From positions 124,001 through 188,000 of the forward strand of contig CAIQHF010000029.1 in the NCBI GenBank assembly GCA_903871605.1: a stretch of 64,000 nucleotides of DNA. The letters are read 5' to 3'. Each line of letters starts with the position of its first letter. The stretch's first letter is position 1. This document shows, piece by piece, positions 27,668-36,897 of the stretch. This stretch comes from an uncultured Sphingomonadaceae bacterium (GTDB lineage Bacteria > Pseudomonadota > Alphaproteobacteria > Sphingomonadales > Sphingomonadaceae). A program made the position numbers and the translations under genes. The notes under the pieces were generated by a model. That model made no database searches, was not told where the DNA came from, and was given only the letters and a program-made list of their open reading frames with translations.

Positions 27668-27760
27668 TCCGATCCTCCCCATCGCAGATGGGGAGGGTGG
27701 CGGAGGGGCGATGCGCGGCGCCTACCCCTCCACCACTCGTTTCGCTTCGCGCGGGGAGGA
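27668..27760. repeat. GATCCTCCCC...GGGGAGGATG inverted repeat element
   Basis: Left end GATCCTCCCCATCGCAGATG, containing the hairpin CCTCCCCATC-GCA-GATGGGGAGG, then GGCGGAGGGG. Right half CCCCTCCACC, hairpin CTCGTTTCGCTTCGCGCG-like, and the end GGGGAGGATG at 27753-27762. The same type lies at 41689-41838, and a short copy at 32521-32560. Its right end supplies the Shine-Dalgarno sequence of ubiB. Confidence 0.75.
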
Positions 27761-27769
27761 TGTTCTCGC

Positions 27770-29299
27770 ATGACCTCCACCGCGACGCATCTGTTCCGCC
27801 TGCTCCGCTGGGGCAGGATCCTCGCGCGCCACGGCGCGCTGACCGGCATCGAGCGCGATCCGCTCACCCCCGTGTCGCTGCGTCGCCTCGTCCGCATCGC
27901 GCGGATCGGGGCGCGTGTGCCCGCCGCACCCCGCTATGCCGACGCGCTGGAAGCGATCGGCCCTGCCGCGATCAAGTTCGGGCAGGCGCTCGCGACGCGC
28001 CCCGATCTGGTCGGCGAGGCCGCGGCGCTCGATCTCTACCGGCTGCAGGACGCGCTGCCCCCCGTCCCCTTCCCGCAGATCAAGGCGGCGATCGAGCAGG
28101 CGCTGGGCCGCCCCGTCGAACAGCTCTTCGCCGCGATCGACGAGACCCCCGTCGGCGCCGCCTCGATCGCACAGGTCCACCGCGCGGTCACCACCGAGGG
28201 ACGCACAGTGGCGATCAAGGTGCTGCGCCCCGGCGTCGAGGTCGAATTCGCGAAGGCGATGGAGACATATGAATGGGCCGCCGCGCAGGCCGAGGGAATG
28301 GGCGGCGAGATCGCGCGCCTGCGGCCGCGTCTGGTCGTGGCGATGTTCCGCCAGTGGACCGCGCGCGAGCTCGACCTGCGGCGCGAGGCGGCATCCGCCT
28401 CCGAGCTGGCCGGCAACATGCTCGCCGAGCCCGGATTCCACGTCCCCACCATCGACTGGCAGCGCACCGCACGGCGCGTACTGACGCTAGAATGGCTCGA
28501 CGGCACCAAGCTCTCCAACCGCGACGCGCTGGTCGCCGCGGGGCACGATCCGGCGGCGCTGGCGGGCACATTGGTCCGCGTCTTCCTGCGCCAGGCGATC
28601 GCTGAGGGCTTCTTCCACGCCGATCTCCACCAGGGCAATCTGTTCGCGCTTGCCGACGGGCGGCTCGCGGCGATCGACTTCGGCATCATGGGCCGCGTCA
28701 ACCGGCAGGCGCGGCTCTGGCTGGCGGAAATCCTCCACGGCCTGATCACCGGCAATTATGCGCGCGTCGCCGAGATCCATTTCGAGGCGGGCTATGTGCC
28801 CGCGCACCACAATCTCCCCGAGTTCGCCACCGCGCTGCGCGCCGTCGGCGAACCGATCCGCGGGCTACCGGTCAAGGACATCTCGATCGGGCGGATGCTC
28901 GACGGACTATTCTCGATCACGCGCGACTTCGACATGCCGGTGCAGCCGCATCTGCTGCTGCTGCAGAAGACGATGGTGATGGTCGAAGGCGTCGCGACCG
29001 GACTCGATCCCGACATCAACATGTGGGAGGTCGCGGCCCCCTTCGTGCGCGAATGGCTGCGTGGCGAGCTCGGCCCCGAGGCGGCGATCGCCGAGCAGGT
29101 TCAACGTCATCTCGGCCTGGTGCGCCGCCTACCGGGGCTGATCGAGCGGATCGAGGCGGCCTATCCGGTGCCGGGCGCGGCGCCGCCCCCGCCGCCACTG
29201 GCGCAGGTCGAAGTGGTGCGGATCGGCGGCGGCTGGCGGACGGCGGCAGTGGCGCTGGCCTCGGCGGCGGCGGGCGCGCTGCTGATGTGGTGGATGTAG
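27770..29299 (+). CDS. ubiB: UbiB-type atypical kinase/ATPase for ubiquinone synthesis
   Basis: 509 aa. The ADCK/UbiB signatures are present: KFGQALATRPD (KxGQ motif) near residue 65, the Ala-rich nucleotide loop PVGAASIAQVHRA, the catalytic HADLHQGNL and IDFGIMG. The last 20 residues (AAVALASAAAGALLMWWM) form a C-terminal membrane helix. UbiB proteins are needed for ubiquinone synthesis in vivo, probably by mobilising lipid intermediates. The start ATG at 27770 is preceded by GGGGAGGATG derived from the repeat end. The position after ubiE supports the call. Confidence 0.95.
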   Translation: MTSTATHLFRLLRWGRILARHGALTGIERDPLTPVSLRRLVRIARIGARVPAAPRYADALEAIGPAAIKFGQALATRPDLVGEAAALDLYRLQDALPPVPFPQIKAAIEQALGRPVEQLFAAIDETPVGAASIAQVHRAVTTEGRTVAIKVLRPGVEVEFAKAMETYEWAAAQAEGMGGEIARLRPRLVVAMFRQWTARELDLRREAASASELAGNMLAEPGFHVPTIDWQRTARRVLTLEWLDGTKLSNRDALVAAGHDPAALAGTLVRVFLRQAIAEGFFHADLHQGNLFALADGRLAAIDFGIMGRVNRQARLWLAEILHGLITGNYARVAEIHFEAGYVPAHHNLPEFATALRAVGEPIRGLPVKDISIGRMLDGLFSITRDFDMPVQPHLLLLQKTMVMVEGVATGLDPDINMWEVAAPFVREWLRGELGPEAAIAEQVQRHLGLVRRLPGLIERIEAAYPVPGAAPPPPPLAQVEVVRIGGGWRTAAVALASAAAGALLMWWM

Positions 29300-29444
29300 C
29301 TGGTCACCGGACGGCGGCGGGCAGACGCCTTACCGATGCGGTCTGCACGCGTACCAGATACGTACAATCGCTTATCCCGCCATCGGCATATCCTTTACGA
29401 GCCGGCGCTACAGCCGCGACGCGTACGGGATGGGATGGTTCACG

Positions 29445-29843
29445 ATGGACGGGATTATATTCTCGCCTTCTACCGGTATTTTGACGATCACGCTGGGGCG
29501 CGCGCTGTCCCCCGAGGAGGCCGCGTCGTTCGCGCTCGAGCTGGAAGGCGCCGTTACCGCGGCGCTGGCCCGCGAGCCTCGACTCCGGATCCTGTTCGAC
29601 GCGACGCGCGTGCCGGTGCAGCCGCTCGCCAGCTTCAGCCCGCTGGCCAGGCTGAAAGACGTGTTTCCGGCGCCGCCGATGACCGCGATCGTGCTCGGCT
29701 CGAATCTCGCGAAGCTGCAGGCCAATCGCGGCGTCACCTCGTCGTCGGTCCGCACCTTCCTCGCTATGGCAGAGGCGCGCGCGTGGCTGGATACGGCCGA
29801 TGCGGGGCCGGGCGGCGATCGTCGGGCGGACATCCGGCGGTAG
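29445..29843 (+). CDS. STAS/SpoIIAA-like hypothetical protein
   Basis: 132 aa from the ATG at 29445; an ATG at 29430 is an alternative and neither has a strong ribosome site. The order of the sequence, FSPSTGILTITLGR...LRILFDATRV...PPMTAIVLGSNL...AWLDTADA, suggests an alternating beta/alpha fold like STAS or SpoIIAA-like domains. This is a structural guess, not a motif-based call. Codon use matches the genome, which supports coding. It converges on a 58-codon gene after 34 bases. Confidence 0.6.
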   Translation: MDGIIFSPSTGILTITLGRALSPEEAASFALELEGAVTAALAREPRLRILFDATRVPVQPLASFSPLARLKDVFPAPPMTAIVLGSNLAKLQANRGVTSSSVRTFLAMAEARAWLDTADAGPGGDRRADIRR

Positions 29844-29877
29844 CGCTCGTGTGGCGATGCCGGTGCCAAGCTCGGGC

Positions 29878-30054
29878 TCATGCAGCGAGCGCCTGGATGC
29901 GCTGAAACTTCGCGGCGAGCCGCCTTGCGCAACAGAGAAATTCGTCGCGCATCTCGTCGTTGTTGGTCGCGGCGGCGATAATGAGCATCTCCTCGCATTG
30001 GCGCGCGACCCGGCTTGCCCATTCGATGCGCGCTTCGTTGGCGTTGATGATCAT
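29878..30054 (-). CDS. small hypothetical protein, 58 aa
   Basis: Starts MIINANEARIEWASRVARQC and ends KFQRIQALAA. The ATG at 30054 has GGGAGA five bases upstream, a good ribosome site. The sequence predicts two short helices with a central AAATNNDEMRDEF turn and three Cys residues (positions about 20, 41 and 42). I do not recognise the family. It sits tail to tail with the STAS-like gene; upstream is a 300-base gap that must contain its promoter. Confidence 0.6.
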   Translation of the reverse strand: MIINANEARIEWASRVARQCEEMLIIAAATNNDEMRDEFLCCARRLAAKFQRIQALAA

Positions 30055-30355
30055 GGCGTCTCCCGTCGCGTTTGCGGCATAACGCGGACGCAGCCCTCTG
30101 GACGTGGTTAACGGATGGTATGTTTTCGGCGCGCGACGGGCCGAGGCGCAGCCGTTGCGATCGCACGCCGGCTAGCATTTTGCTCCGGCAACCAAATGGG
30201 TTATTGAAATTGATCCGGGATCCATAGACGCGACGCACGGAGCGCAAATGCCACGCTGGCTGGCGTCGTGTCGTCCGGCGAGCGAGGCGGCGCGTATGGA
30301 TACTGACATCGGTCAGGATACCGGACGGGCATCCGGATGCATCATCGCGGCAGAC
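30055..30355. other. intergenic region, no gene seen
   Basis: 301 bases, less GC-rich than average. It holds the start region of the 58-aa gene. TGATCCGGGATCCATAGACG at 30211-30230 is a fragment of the repeat seen near comM at 9654. I see no ORF with a ribosome site and no terminator for the ribbon-helix-helix gene that ends at 30356. Confidence 0.5.
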
Positions 30356-30583
30356 CTACCTGCCCGCCCTTGCCCGCTCGAACAGCCAGACGCGAATCGC
30401 GCTGGCGAGATTGGCGGGATCGGGCGCCTCGATCCGCGCGGCGTCGATCCGCGCGACCAGCGCCGAGAGCGGCAGCGCCTGCTCGCGCGCCGCCTCGACC
30501 AATGCATCCCAGAACACCGGCTCGAGGCTGATCGAGGTCGCGTGCCCCGCAATCTGGACCGAGCGCTTGACGGGACCGGACAT
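30356..30583 (-). CDS. ribbon-helix-helix domain protein
   Basis: 75 aa. The sequence SVQIAGHATSISLEPVFWDA then LVEAAREQALPLSALVARID fits the RHH_4-type ribbon-helix-helix fold: a short beta strand with ISLEP, then two helices. Proteins of this size are common in alphaproteobacteria and may be DNA-binding regulators, although many lack an assigned target. It lies 38 bases after the acetoacetyl-CoA reductase gene on the same strand, so it is probably in that operon. No toxin-like partner is beside it. Confidence 0.8.
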   Translation of the reverse strand: MSGPVKRSVQIAGHATSISLEPVFWDALVEAAREQALPLSALVARIDAARIEAPDPANLASAIRVWLFERARAGR

Positions 30584-30621
30584 CTATCCGCGTCGGTCCA
30601 AGAGGAGGCGACGGCGCCGCC

Positions 30622-31344
30622 TCAATACATATGCTGCCCGCCATTGATCGACAGCGTCGATCCGGTGATGAACCCACCCTCCTCGGCAACCAGGAAGGCG
30701 ACGCCGCGCGCGATCTCGGAGGCGTGGCCGAGCCGGCCGACGGGGATCTTGGCGACGATCTTCTCGAGCACGTCCTCGGGCACGGCCGCCACCATGTCGG
30801 TATCGATATAGCCCGGCGCGATCGCGTTGACCGTCACGCCGAACCTGGCGCCTTCCTGCGCCAGCGCCTTGGTGAAGCCGTGGATCCCCGATTTGGCGGC
30901 GGCATAGTTGACCTGACCATATTGGCCGGCTTGGCCGTTGATCGAGCCGATATTGACGATCCGCCCCCAGCCGCGCTGCCGCATCCCCGGAAACACCGCC
31001 TTGGCCATGTTGAAGCAGCCGCCGAGATTGGTGTCGATCACCTGCTTCCACTGCTCGTAGCTTTGCTTGAGGATCGTGCTGTCGCGCGTGATCCCGGCAT
31101 TGTTGACGACGATGTCGACCGGGCCGAGCTCCGCCTCGACGCGGGCGACGCCTTCGTGGCACGCCTCGAAGCTCGCGACATCCCATTTGTACGCCGGTAT
31201 GCCGGTCTTTTCGGTGAAGCTCTGCGCCTTGGCATCGTCGCCGGCATAGCTCGCGGCGACCTTCACACCGGCGTCGTGGAGCGCAATGCTGATCGCCTCG
31301 CCGATGCCGCGAATCCCTCCGGTCACGATCGCCACGCGGTTCAT
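30622..31344 (-). CDS. phbB: acetoacetyl-CoA reductase (SDR family)
   Basis: 240 aa. Classical short-chain dehydrogenase: glycine motif TGGIRGIG at 9-16, NNAG near 85, catalytic Ser in NIGSINGQAGQYGQ and YxxxK in NYAAAKSG. The segment SINGQAGQYGQVNYAAAKSG and the end TLSINGGQHMY are typical of PhbB/PhaB, which reduces acetoacetyl-CoA to (R)-3-hydroxybutyryl-CoA with NADPH for polyhydroxybutyrate. The partner thiolase and synthase genes are not in view, so a FabG-like role cannot be fully excluded. Confidence 0.9.
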   Translation of the reverse strand: MNRVAIVTGGIRGIGEAISIALHDAGVKVAASYAGDDAKAQSFTEKTGIPAYKWDVASFEACHEGVARVEAELGPVDIVVNNAGITRDSTILKQSYEQWKQVIDTNLGGCFNMAKAVFPGMRQRGWGRIVNIGSINGQAGQYGQVNYAAAKSGIHGFTKALAQEGARFGVTVNAIAPGYIDTDMVAAVPEDVLEKIVAKIPVGRLGHASEIARGVAFLVAEEGGFITGSTLSINGGQHMY

Positions 31345-31373
31345 CTGCCTCTCCCTCTCGCTTTGCGCGCAGA

Positions 31374-32375
31374 CTAGGCGGGGGCAACCCAGCCTTCAAG
31401 CTCCCGCGCGAGCATCGTGCGCAGCATGGCGATGCCGCCTGCGCTGTCGTTGAGGCAGGGCAGGCAGGCGAAGCTTTCGCCGCCGGCGGCAAGGAAGGTT
31501 TCGCGTCCGCGGATCGCGATCTCCTCGAGCGTCTCGATACAGTCGGCGGCGAAGCCCGGCGTCAGCACCGCGATCCGCTTGACGCCGCGGCCCGGCAGCG
31601 CCGCGAGCGTCGCGTCGGTCGCGGGTGCAAGCCACTTGGCGCGTCCGAAGCGCGACTGGAAGGCGACGACGAGATCCCGGCCCAGCGCCTCCGACAACAG
31701 CCGCGCGGTCTTGCGGCAGTGGCAATGATAGGGGTCGCCCAGCTCGAGCGTGCGCTGCGGCATGCCGTGGAAGCTCGCCATGATCGCATCCGGCACGAAG
31801 TCGAGCGCCGCGACCGACGCGCGCACCGAGGCGGCGAGCGCCTCGATATAGGCGGGGTCGTCATGATAGGGCGGCAGCGTGCGCAAGGCGGGCTGCCAGC
31901 GCATGCCGGCGAGCGCCGCGAAGGCGGCGTCGTTGGCGGTCGCGGTCGTTGCCGCGCAATATTGCGGATAGAGCGGCGCCACCAGGATCCGCTCGCACCC
32001 CGCCGCCTTGAGCGCGGCGAGCCGATCGCCGATCGCCGGGCGCCCGTAGCGCATCGCATGGTCGACGATCACGCCGGGGCCGAACGCATCTTCGAGCGCG
32101 AGCGCCTGGCGGCGGGTGATCGCGGCGAGCGGCGAGCCGTCCTCGGTCCACACCATCCGATAGGCGTGCGCCGATTTCTGGGGCCGGGTGCGCAGGATGA
32201 CGCCGTGGAGCAGCGGCAGCCATGCGATGCGCGGGATCTCGACGACGCGCGGATCGGACAGGAATTCGGCGAGATACCGCCTGACCGCGCCCGCCTCGGC
32301 CTCGTCGGGGGTGCCGAGATTGACGAGCAGCACGCCGATCCTCGGCGATTTGATAGGCGGATGGTCGGGATGCAT
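31374..32375 (-). CDS. hemH: ferrochelatase
   Basis: 333 aa from the ATG at 32375 (an in-frame TTG at 32381 is an alternative). It starts MHPDHPPIKSPRIGVLLVNL; the family signatures NLGTPD, the catalytic His in ASFHGMPQRT and LTPGFAADCIETLEEI are present. The enzyme inserts ferrous iron into protoporphyrin IX at the end of haem synthesis, on the inner face of the membrane. phbB follows 29 bases downstream on the same strand. A repeat-rich gap lies upstream. Confidence 0.96.
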   Translation of the reverse strand: MHPDHPPIKSPRIGVLLVNLGTPDEAEAGAVRRYLAEFLSDPRVVEIPRIAWLPLLHGVILRTRPQKSAHAYRMVWTEDGSPLAAITRRQALALEDAFGPGVIVDHAMRYGRPAIGDRLAALKAAGCERILVAPLYPQYCAATTATANDAAFAALAGMRWQPALRTLPPYHDDPAYIEALAASVRASVAALDFVPDAIMASFHGMPQRTLELGDPYHCHCRKTARLLSEALGRDLVVAFQSRFGRAKWLAPATDATLAALPGRGVKRIAVLTPGFAADCIETLEEIAIRGRETFLAAGGESFACLPCLNDSAGGIAMLRTMLARELEGWVAPA

Positions 32376-32520
32376 GGGCAACTCGATAGGCGAACCGCGC
32401 CGTCCACGGAAGTGTCCTCGCCGTCAGGTCCGCCCCTGCAAGAGCAGGGTCACGCACGCAGGCGAGTGGTGAAGGATATCCACTCTCGAAGGGCGGGTAG
32501 CTCGATGTCGGGCGTGGTCC

Positions 32521-32560
32521 ACCCCTCCACCGCCATGCGGCCCCCTCCGGCGGAGGATGT
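32521..32560. repeat. short copy of the CCCCTCCACC...GGAGGATG element
   Basis: ACCCCTCCACCGCCATGCGG then CCCCCTCCGGCGGAGGATGT. It matches the right half of the elements at 27668 and 41689. It lies just after the dgt stop codon in the hemH-dgt gap, with no complete left half visible. Confidence 0.6.
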
Positions 32561-32568
32561 GTCTGCGC

Positions 32569-33732
32569 TCAGAACCCCTCGGGCAACGCGACCGGGCCGA
32601 TCAGCTCGCGGTGGCGCGTGATCGCATAACGGTCGGTCATCCCCGCGATGAAGTCGGCGATGTGGCGCGTGCGGTTGGGTTCGGCCTCAGGCAGCGACGC
32701 GCGCCACTCGACGGGGAGCCGCGCCGGATCGGCCGCATAGGCGGCGAACAGCCGCGCGAGCAACCCGCGCGCCTCCTGCGCCACCGCCAGCTGCGAGGGG
32801 CTGTGATAGAGCGTCGCGTACATGAAGGTCTTGAGCACGCGTTCGTCGGCCGCCATCGCATCGGAGAAACCCGCGAGCTGACACGCTGCCGCGCGGACAT
32901 CCGCGACGGTCTCGACGTTCGCCCGCCTGATCCGCCGGCGCGTCTCGTCGATCACGTCGTTGACCATCGCGCCGATCTGATCGCGCACCAGTTCGCGCGC
33001 GAGCCGCGCGCGCGGGACGTCGGGATGCCGGTCGCATACCGCGCGCCAGCGCGCCGAGACGAGCGGCACCGTGCAGAGCTGGTCGATGTCGAGAATGCCC
33101 GCGCGCAGTCCGTCGTCGATGTCGTGATTATCATAGGCGATGTCGTCGGCGATCGCCGCGACCTGCGCCTCGAGGCTCGGCCATGCGCCCAGCGCGAGCG
33201 GGAAATCCGCGTCGACCTCGCCCAGCGCCCACGGCGCGTCGGCGACGGGGCCATTATGCTTGGCCAGCCCCTCGAGCATGTCCCAGCTCAGATTGAGCCC
33301 CGGCCAGCGTGGATAGGGGCTCTCGAGACGCGTCAGCACCCGCAGCGTATGTGCATTATGATCGAATCCGCCGGCGTGGGACATCGCCGCCTTGAGCGCA
33401 TCCTCGCCGGCATGGCCGAACGGCGGATGACCGATATCGTGCGCGAGGCACAGTGCCTCGGTCAGATCCTCGTTGAGCCCGAGCGCGCGTGCGATCGTTC
33501 GGCCGATCTGCGCGACCTCGATGCTGTGCGTGAGGCGGACGCGGAAATGATCGCCGTCGGGGGCGACGAACACCTGCGTCTTGTGACGCAGTCGCCGGAA
33601 GGCAATCGCATGGACGATGCGGTCGCGGTCGCGCTGGAAGGCGTCGCGCGGACCGCGCGTCTCGCCCGCAGGCTCGCCGTGCCGGCGGACCGCGCCCGCC
33701 GGGTCCGCCGCATAGGCCGCACCCTGCGTCAC
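32569..33732 (-). CDS. dgt: dGTP triphosphohydrolase-like HD protein
   Basis: 387 aa from a GTG at 33732 that overlaps the stop of the upstream SPOR gene (GTGA). The HD-domain metal ligands are seen in [25 protein letters not shown] and [30 protein letters not shown] near the N-terminus is characteristic of the family. The enzyme hydrolyses dGTP or other dNTPs to the nucleoside and triphosphate, adjusting nucleotide pools. Length and motif set match the short dGTPase-like type common in alphaproteobacteria. Confidence 0.94.
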   Translation of the reverse strand: MTQGAAYAADPAGAVRRHGEPAGETRGPRDAFQRDRDRIVHAIAFRRLRHKTQVFVAPDGDHFRVRLTHSIEVAQIGRTIARALGLNEDLTEALCLAHDIGHPPFGHAGEDALKAAMSHAGGFDHNAHTLRVLTRLESPYPRWPGLNLSWDMLEGLAKHNGPVADAPWALGEVDADFPLALGAWPSLEAQVAAIADDIAYDNHDIDDGLRAGILDIDQLCTVPLVSARWRAVCDRHPDVPRARLARELVRDQIGAMVNDVIDETRRRIRRANVETVADVRAAACQLAGFSDAMAADERVLKTFMYATLYHSPSQLAVAQEARGLLARLFAAYAADPARLPVEWRASLPEAEPNRTRHIADFIAGMTDRYAITRHRELIGPVALPEGF

Positions 33733-35942
33733 TGGCCGCTGTCGACCTTCTCGACCTTGGTGCCCTTCGGCGTCTTGACGGTGAAGCCGGAAAGCCCCTT
33801 GGCGGCCATCTTGTTAACGAACGCCTGCGCCTCGTCGGCGCTCTTGAACGGCCCGACAAGCAGCCGGTTGGTCGCATGGACGGGCGCGGTCTGCGGGGTG
33901 TGCCCCTTGAGCAGATCGGGCGCCTTCTTCTTGAGCCCGGCCCACGCCTTGTCCATGTCGTCCTTGTTCGCGCCACCGGCAACCTGGACGAAGACGCGCT
34001 CGGGCGCGGCTCTGGTGTCGTCCTTCTTCGACGATTTGGTGGCCCCGGCATCGCCATCCTGGCTGGACGACGACCTGCCGTGCTTGCCCTTGCGGCCCTT
34101 GCCGTCATCGGGGGCCAAGTCGTCGGCGGCGGCGCGCTTGCTGCCATGCGCGTCCTTGCGCGACGCGCTCGAGCGATCGGAGTCCACCGCCGCGCTCCGC
34201 TTGCCGCGCGCGGCCGTGCCGGCGTCCTCGGGCTGATCCTCGTCGTCGCGTGCCGCGGCGCGGCCGCGCGTCGGCTTGCGACCCTTGCCGCCGCCCCCGC
34301 CGTCCACCGCCACGTCGGTCGCGGCGGATGGCGCGGGATGCGCCACGGTATGACGCCTGGACGTCGTATCGTCAGTATCCGCCGACGCGATCTGCACGTC
34401 ATGCCTGCGTCTGAGGGCGGGCGGCGCGGTGTCGTCGGCGGAGGCCGGGCTGGCCGGCTTGCGCGACGCGGCGGACGCGAGCCTGGTCGCCTTGGATTCG
34501 CTCGCGGGCGCGGTGCTCGCAGCCTCGGCGTGCACCACGGGCGTCCCGACCGTCGTCGACGGCGCCACCGCGACGGCCGATCGCGGCGCGGCGCGCACGG
34601 CGTCGTGCGGCAGGTCATAATGGCCGACCGCGGCCGGCGTCGGAAGATCGGGCGCGGGTGGTCCGCTCGGCTGGACCGGCGTGGGGCGCGCCTCGGCGAC
34701 CTGCGCCGGCGCGGATACGGGAACGGTGGCGGGCGCGGTCGAGACGGTCGCTGGTGCCGCCGTCGGGCCCTGCGCGACGCGCGTCGGCACGATCTGCGTC
34801 GCAGCCGGCTCGGTCGGGGTCGATCCCGGCGTCGGCGTCGGCTTGGCCTCGGCGGGGCTCAGCGCGATACGCGCCAGCGGTGCCGCCTCATAAGGTGGCT
34901 GGCCGAGCGCGAAGATGTCGCCACGCGACGCGATCGTGCGGTGGGGCGGCGTGCTGGCTTTGGCGACGACGGTCGTCGGCTGGGCCGGCGGCGCAGGCGC
35001 GGGCATGGACTGCGCCGCCAGCTGCGGGCGCGGCTGTGATACCGGCGCGAGGTCGCTCGAACGCGGCGAAGCCTGCGGCGCAGATGCCGGCCGCGCGGCG
35101 TTCGCGGCGGGCGCATAGGTCGGCGCGGTGCCGCTATTGGCGAGTTCGGTCGGCGTGTAGCTCCGTCCCGAGGTTGGCATCTCGCCGAAATTGACCGCGC
35201 GCGCCTTGTCCGCCGGCGACAGCGATGCCAGCCGCACGAGGAAGGGCTGGAGCATGTCGGCCTGCTGCGGCAGCATGATGTGCGTGATCTCGCTCGCGCC
35301 CTTGGCATCGCCGTTCATCGCGAGCACGAAGGTCTGCGCGCGCCAGCCGGCGATGTCGCGCTTGCGGATCAGCGGATCGAGCGTCGCGATCGCCGCCGCC
35401 TTCTCGCCAGAAATCCCCTGCGAGAGCGCCAGGCGGCGGCGCACCGTATCGTTTTCGGGATGCGCGCCGAGCACCAGCATATAGTCATGCTGCGCCCGCT
35501 GCGGATCGCCTGTGAGATCGTAGGCGAGCCCGCGATCCTCGGCGATCTCGTCGTCGGGGATGCCCAGCCGGCTCGCCTCGGCGAACAGCCGCAACGCGTC
35601 CTGCGGCTTCTCGAGCTCGATCAGCGCCGAACCCAGCCCCGCCTTCACATGGCCGTCGCGCGGCGCGATCTCCTGCGCACGGCCGAAGAAGCCGACCGCG
35701 GCATTGGGATCGCCGAGCACCAGCGCATTATGCCCGGCCGCGGTCAGCGCGGCGAGATTGTTCGGCTCGACCGCGAGCGTGCGCAGTGCGGTCGCGAGCA
35801 GTTCGGCGGGGTCGCCCGCCTGCGGCAGCGGCTGGACGGTCGCACCGGCCGGATATTGCGCGAGCGCGGCGGGCGCGGCGGTCACCAGCAGCGCGGGCAG
35901 AATCAGGCGGCGGAGCGCGCGTGCGAAGGACGGGATCGGCAT
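33729..35942 (-). CDS. TPR and SPOR domain envelope protein
   Basis: 737 aa from ATG at 35942, where [20 protein letters not shown] starts a Sec signal peptide (cleavage probably after ALAQ). Residues about 25-240 are TPR-like helices ([20 protein letters not shown], and [20 protein letters not shown]). Residues about 270-640 are low-complexity, rich in Ala, Pro, Thr, then Lys/Arg/Asp. The last 80 residues form a SPOR domain ([20 protein letters not shown], then [17 protein letters not shown]). SPOR domains bind denuded glycan at division septa, so a periplasmic septal role is likely. It is translationally coupled to dgt. Confidence 0.88.
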   Translation of the reverse strand: MPIPSFARALRRLILPALLVTAAPAALAQYPAGATVQPLPQAGDPAELLATALRTLAVEPNNLAALTAAGHNALVLGDPNAAVGFFGRAQEIAPRDGHVKAGLGSALIELEKPQDALRLFAEASRLGIPDDEIAEDRGLAYDLTGDPQRAQHDYMLVLGAHPENDTVRRRLALSQGISGEKAAAIATLDPLIRKRDIAGWRAQTFVLAMNGDAKGASEITHIMLPQQADMLQPFLVRLASLSPADKARAVNFGEMPTSGRSYTPTELANSGTAPTYAPAANAARPASAPQASPRSSDLAPVSQPRPQLAAQSMPAPAPPAQPTTVVAKASTPPHRTIASRGDIFALGQPPYEAAPLARIALSPAEAKPTPTPGSTPTEPAATQIVPTRVAQGPTAAPATVSTAPATVPVSAPAQVAEARPTPVQPSGPPAPDLPTPAAVGHYDLPHDAVRAAPRSAVAVAPSTTVGTPVVHAEAASTAPASESKATRLASAASRKPASPASADDTAPPALRRRHDVQIASADTDDTTSRRHTVAHPAPSAATDVAVDGGGGGKGRKPTRGRAAARDDEDQPEDAGTAARGKRSAAVDSDRSSASRKDAHGSKRAAADDLAPDDGKGRKGKHGRSSSSQDGDAGATKSSKKDDTRAAPERVFVQVAGGANKDDMDKAWAGLKKKAPDLLKGHTPQTAPVHATNRLLVGPFKSADEAQAFVNKMAAKGLSGFTVKTPKGTKVEKVDSGQ

Positions 35943-36093
35943 GCCGCAAGGCTTTGGGCGAGGTTCGGCGCGCGTGCAAGAGGGCGGCGGTCGAGCCGCG
36001 CCCGGCGCCCGTCGTGTCACGCCGGATGGATTGGTTAACCGCTTTTTTACCCAAGCGGGCGCCTAGTCGCGGCTCGAACCAGGCAAGGGCAGG

Positions 36094-36855
36094 ATGATGA
36101 ACGGACTCGGACGGGCACGGCAGGGCGCGACGCTGGCGATGACGGCAATGCTGCTCGCCTCCTGTTCGCATCGCCAGCCGCCTGCGGTCGCCGCTGCCGA
36201 GATCGCGCCCGTCGTGGTGCCGCGCCCGGTGCTCCCCGCAGAGCTCGGCGCGATCGTTCCGCCGCCGCGCGCCGCCGACGGCAGCTACCAGACGATCAAC
36301 CATGGTATCGATCCGCACCAGGCAATGTGGCACGTCCGTGCCGCGCTCAATGTGGCCGCGATCGGGTGCCGCGCGCCGGATGATGCCGGGCTGATACCCG
36401 CCTATAATGCGATGCTCGCCAGCCAGCGCGCAACGCTCGCCGCCGCCGACATCGCGGTCAAGGCGAGCTTTCGCGCGCGGCTCGGCGCGAACTGGCAGGC
36501 CGCGCACGACGTCTATATGACGCAGCTGTATAATTTCTTCGCGCAGCCCGCCGCCAAGGCGCGCTTCTGCGCGGCGGCGGATGCGATCGCGCCGCAAGCC
36601 GCGAGCGTTCCCGCAGGTGGATTCGAGGCGTTTGCGCAGACCGCTCTGCCCGCGCTCGAGGCGCCGTTCATCGCCAATTATCGCGCGGTCGATGACTATC
36701 GGGTCGCGCTAGCCGCGTGGACGGCCGGCGGGGCCGGCGCGCCGCGCACCGAGCTCGCCGCCGCCCCAGAGAGCGAATTGCGGCTGAGCTATGCCGACAT
36801 GAACAGCCTTCTCGCCTGGCAGCCCGGCCAGCCGACGCGGATCGCGGCGCGCTGA
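36094..36855 (+). CDS. hypothetical lipoprotein
   Basis: 253 aa; the start could be either of the tandem ATGs at 36094 and 36097, with AAGGGCAGG just upstream. The N-terminus has a short signal with lipobox LLASC (Cys at about 24), so it should be lipidated. The rest is a helical Ala-rich domain (DGSYQTINHGIDPHQAMWHV, then RAALNVAAIGCRAPDDAGLI) that I do not recognise beyond being sphingomonad-like. It converges on ftsZ with a strong hairpin between the stops. Confidence 0.75.
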   Translation: MMNGLGRARQGATLAMTAMLLASCSHRQPPAVAAAEIAPVVVPRPVLPAELGAIVPPPRAADGSYQTINHGIDPHQAMWHVRAALNVAAIGCRAPDDAGLIPAYNAMLASQRATLAAADIAVKASFRARLGANWQAAHDVYMTQLYNFFAQPAAKARFCAAADAIAPQAASVPAGGFEAFAQTALPALEAPFIANYRAVDDYRVALAAWTAGGAGAPRTELAAAPESELRLSYADMNSLLAWQPGQPTRIAAR

Positions 36856-36860
36856 AGGGG

Positions 36861-36885
36861 CGCCCCCTCCCGCGAGGAGGGGGCG
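36861..36885. terminator. hairpin between convergent lipoprotein gene and ftsZ
   Basis: CGCCCCCTCC at 36861-36870, loop CGCGA, GGAGGGGGCG at 36876-36885. A perfect 10-bp GC stem, but no T run on either side. It probably serves as a terminator for both genes or protects 3' ends of mRNA. Confidence 0.6.
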
Positions 36886-36897
36886 GCGATCTGCTAC

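Noticed and set aside
29408-30247. 279-codon minus-strand frame covering the STAS-like and 58-aa genes
   Set aside because: Out of frame with the better-supported 58-aa gene and antisense to the STAS-like gene; its sequence is irregular and there is no ribosome site.
30356-30583. Ribbon-helix-helix protein as an antitoxin
   Set aside because: No toxin-like gene is adjacent; neighbours are acetoacetyl-CoA reductase and an empty gap.
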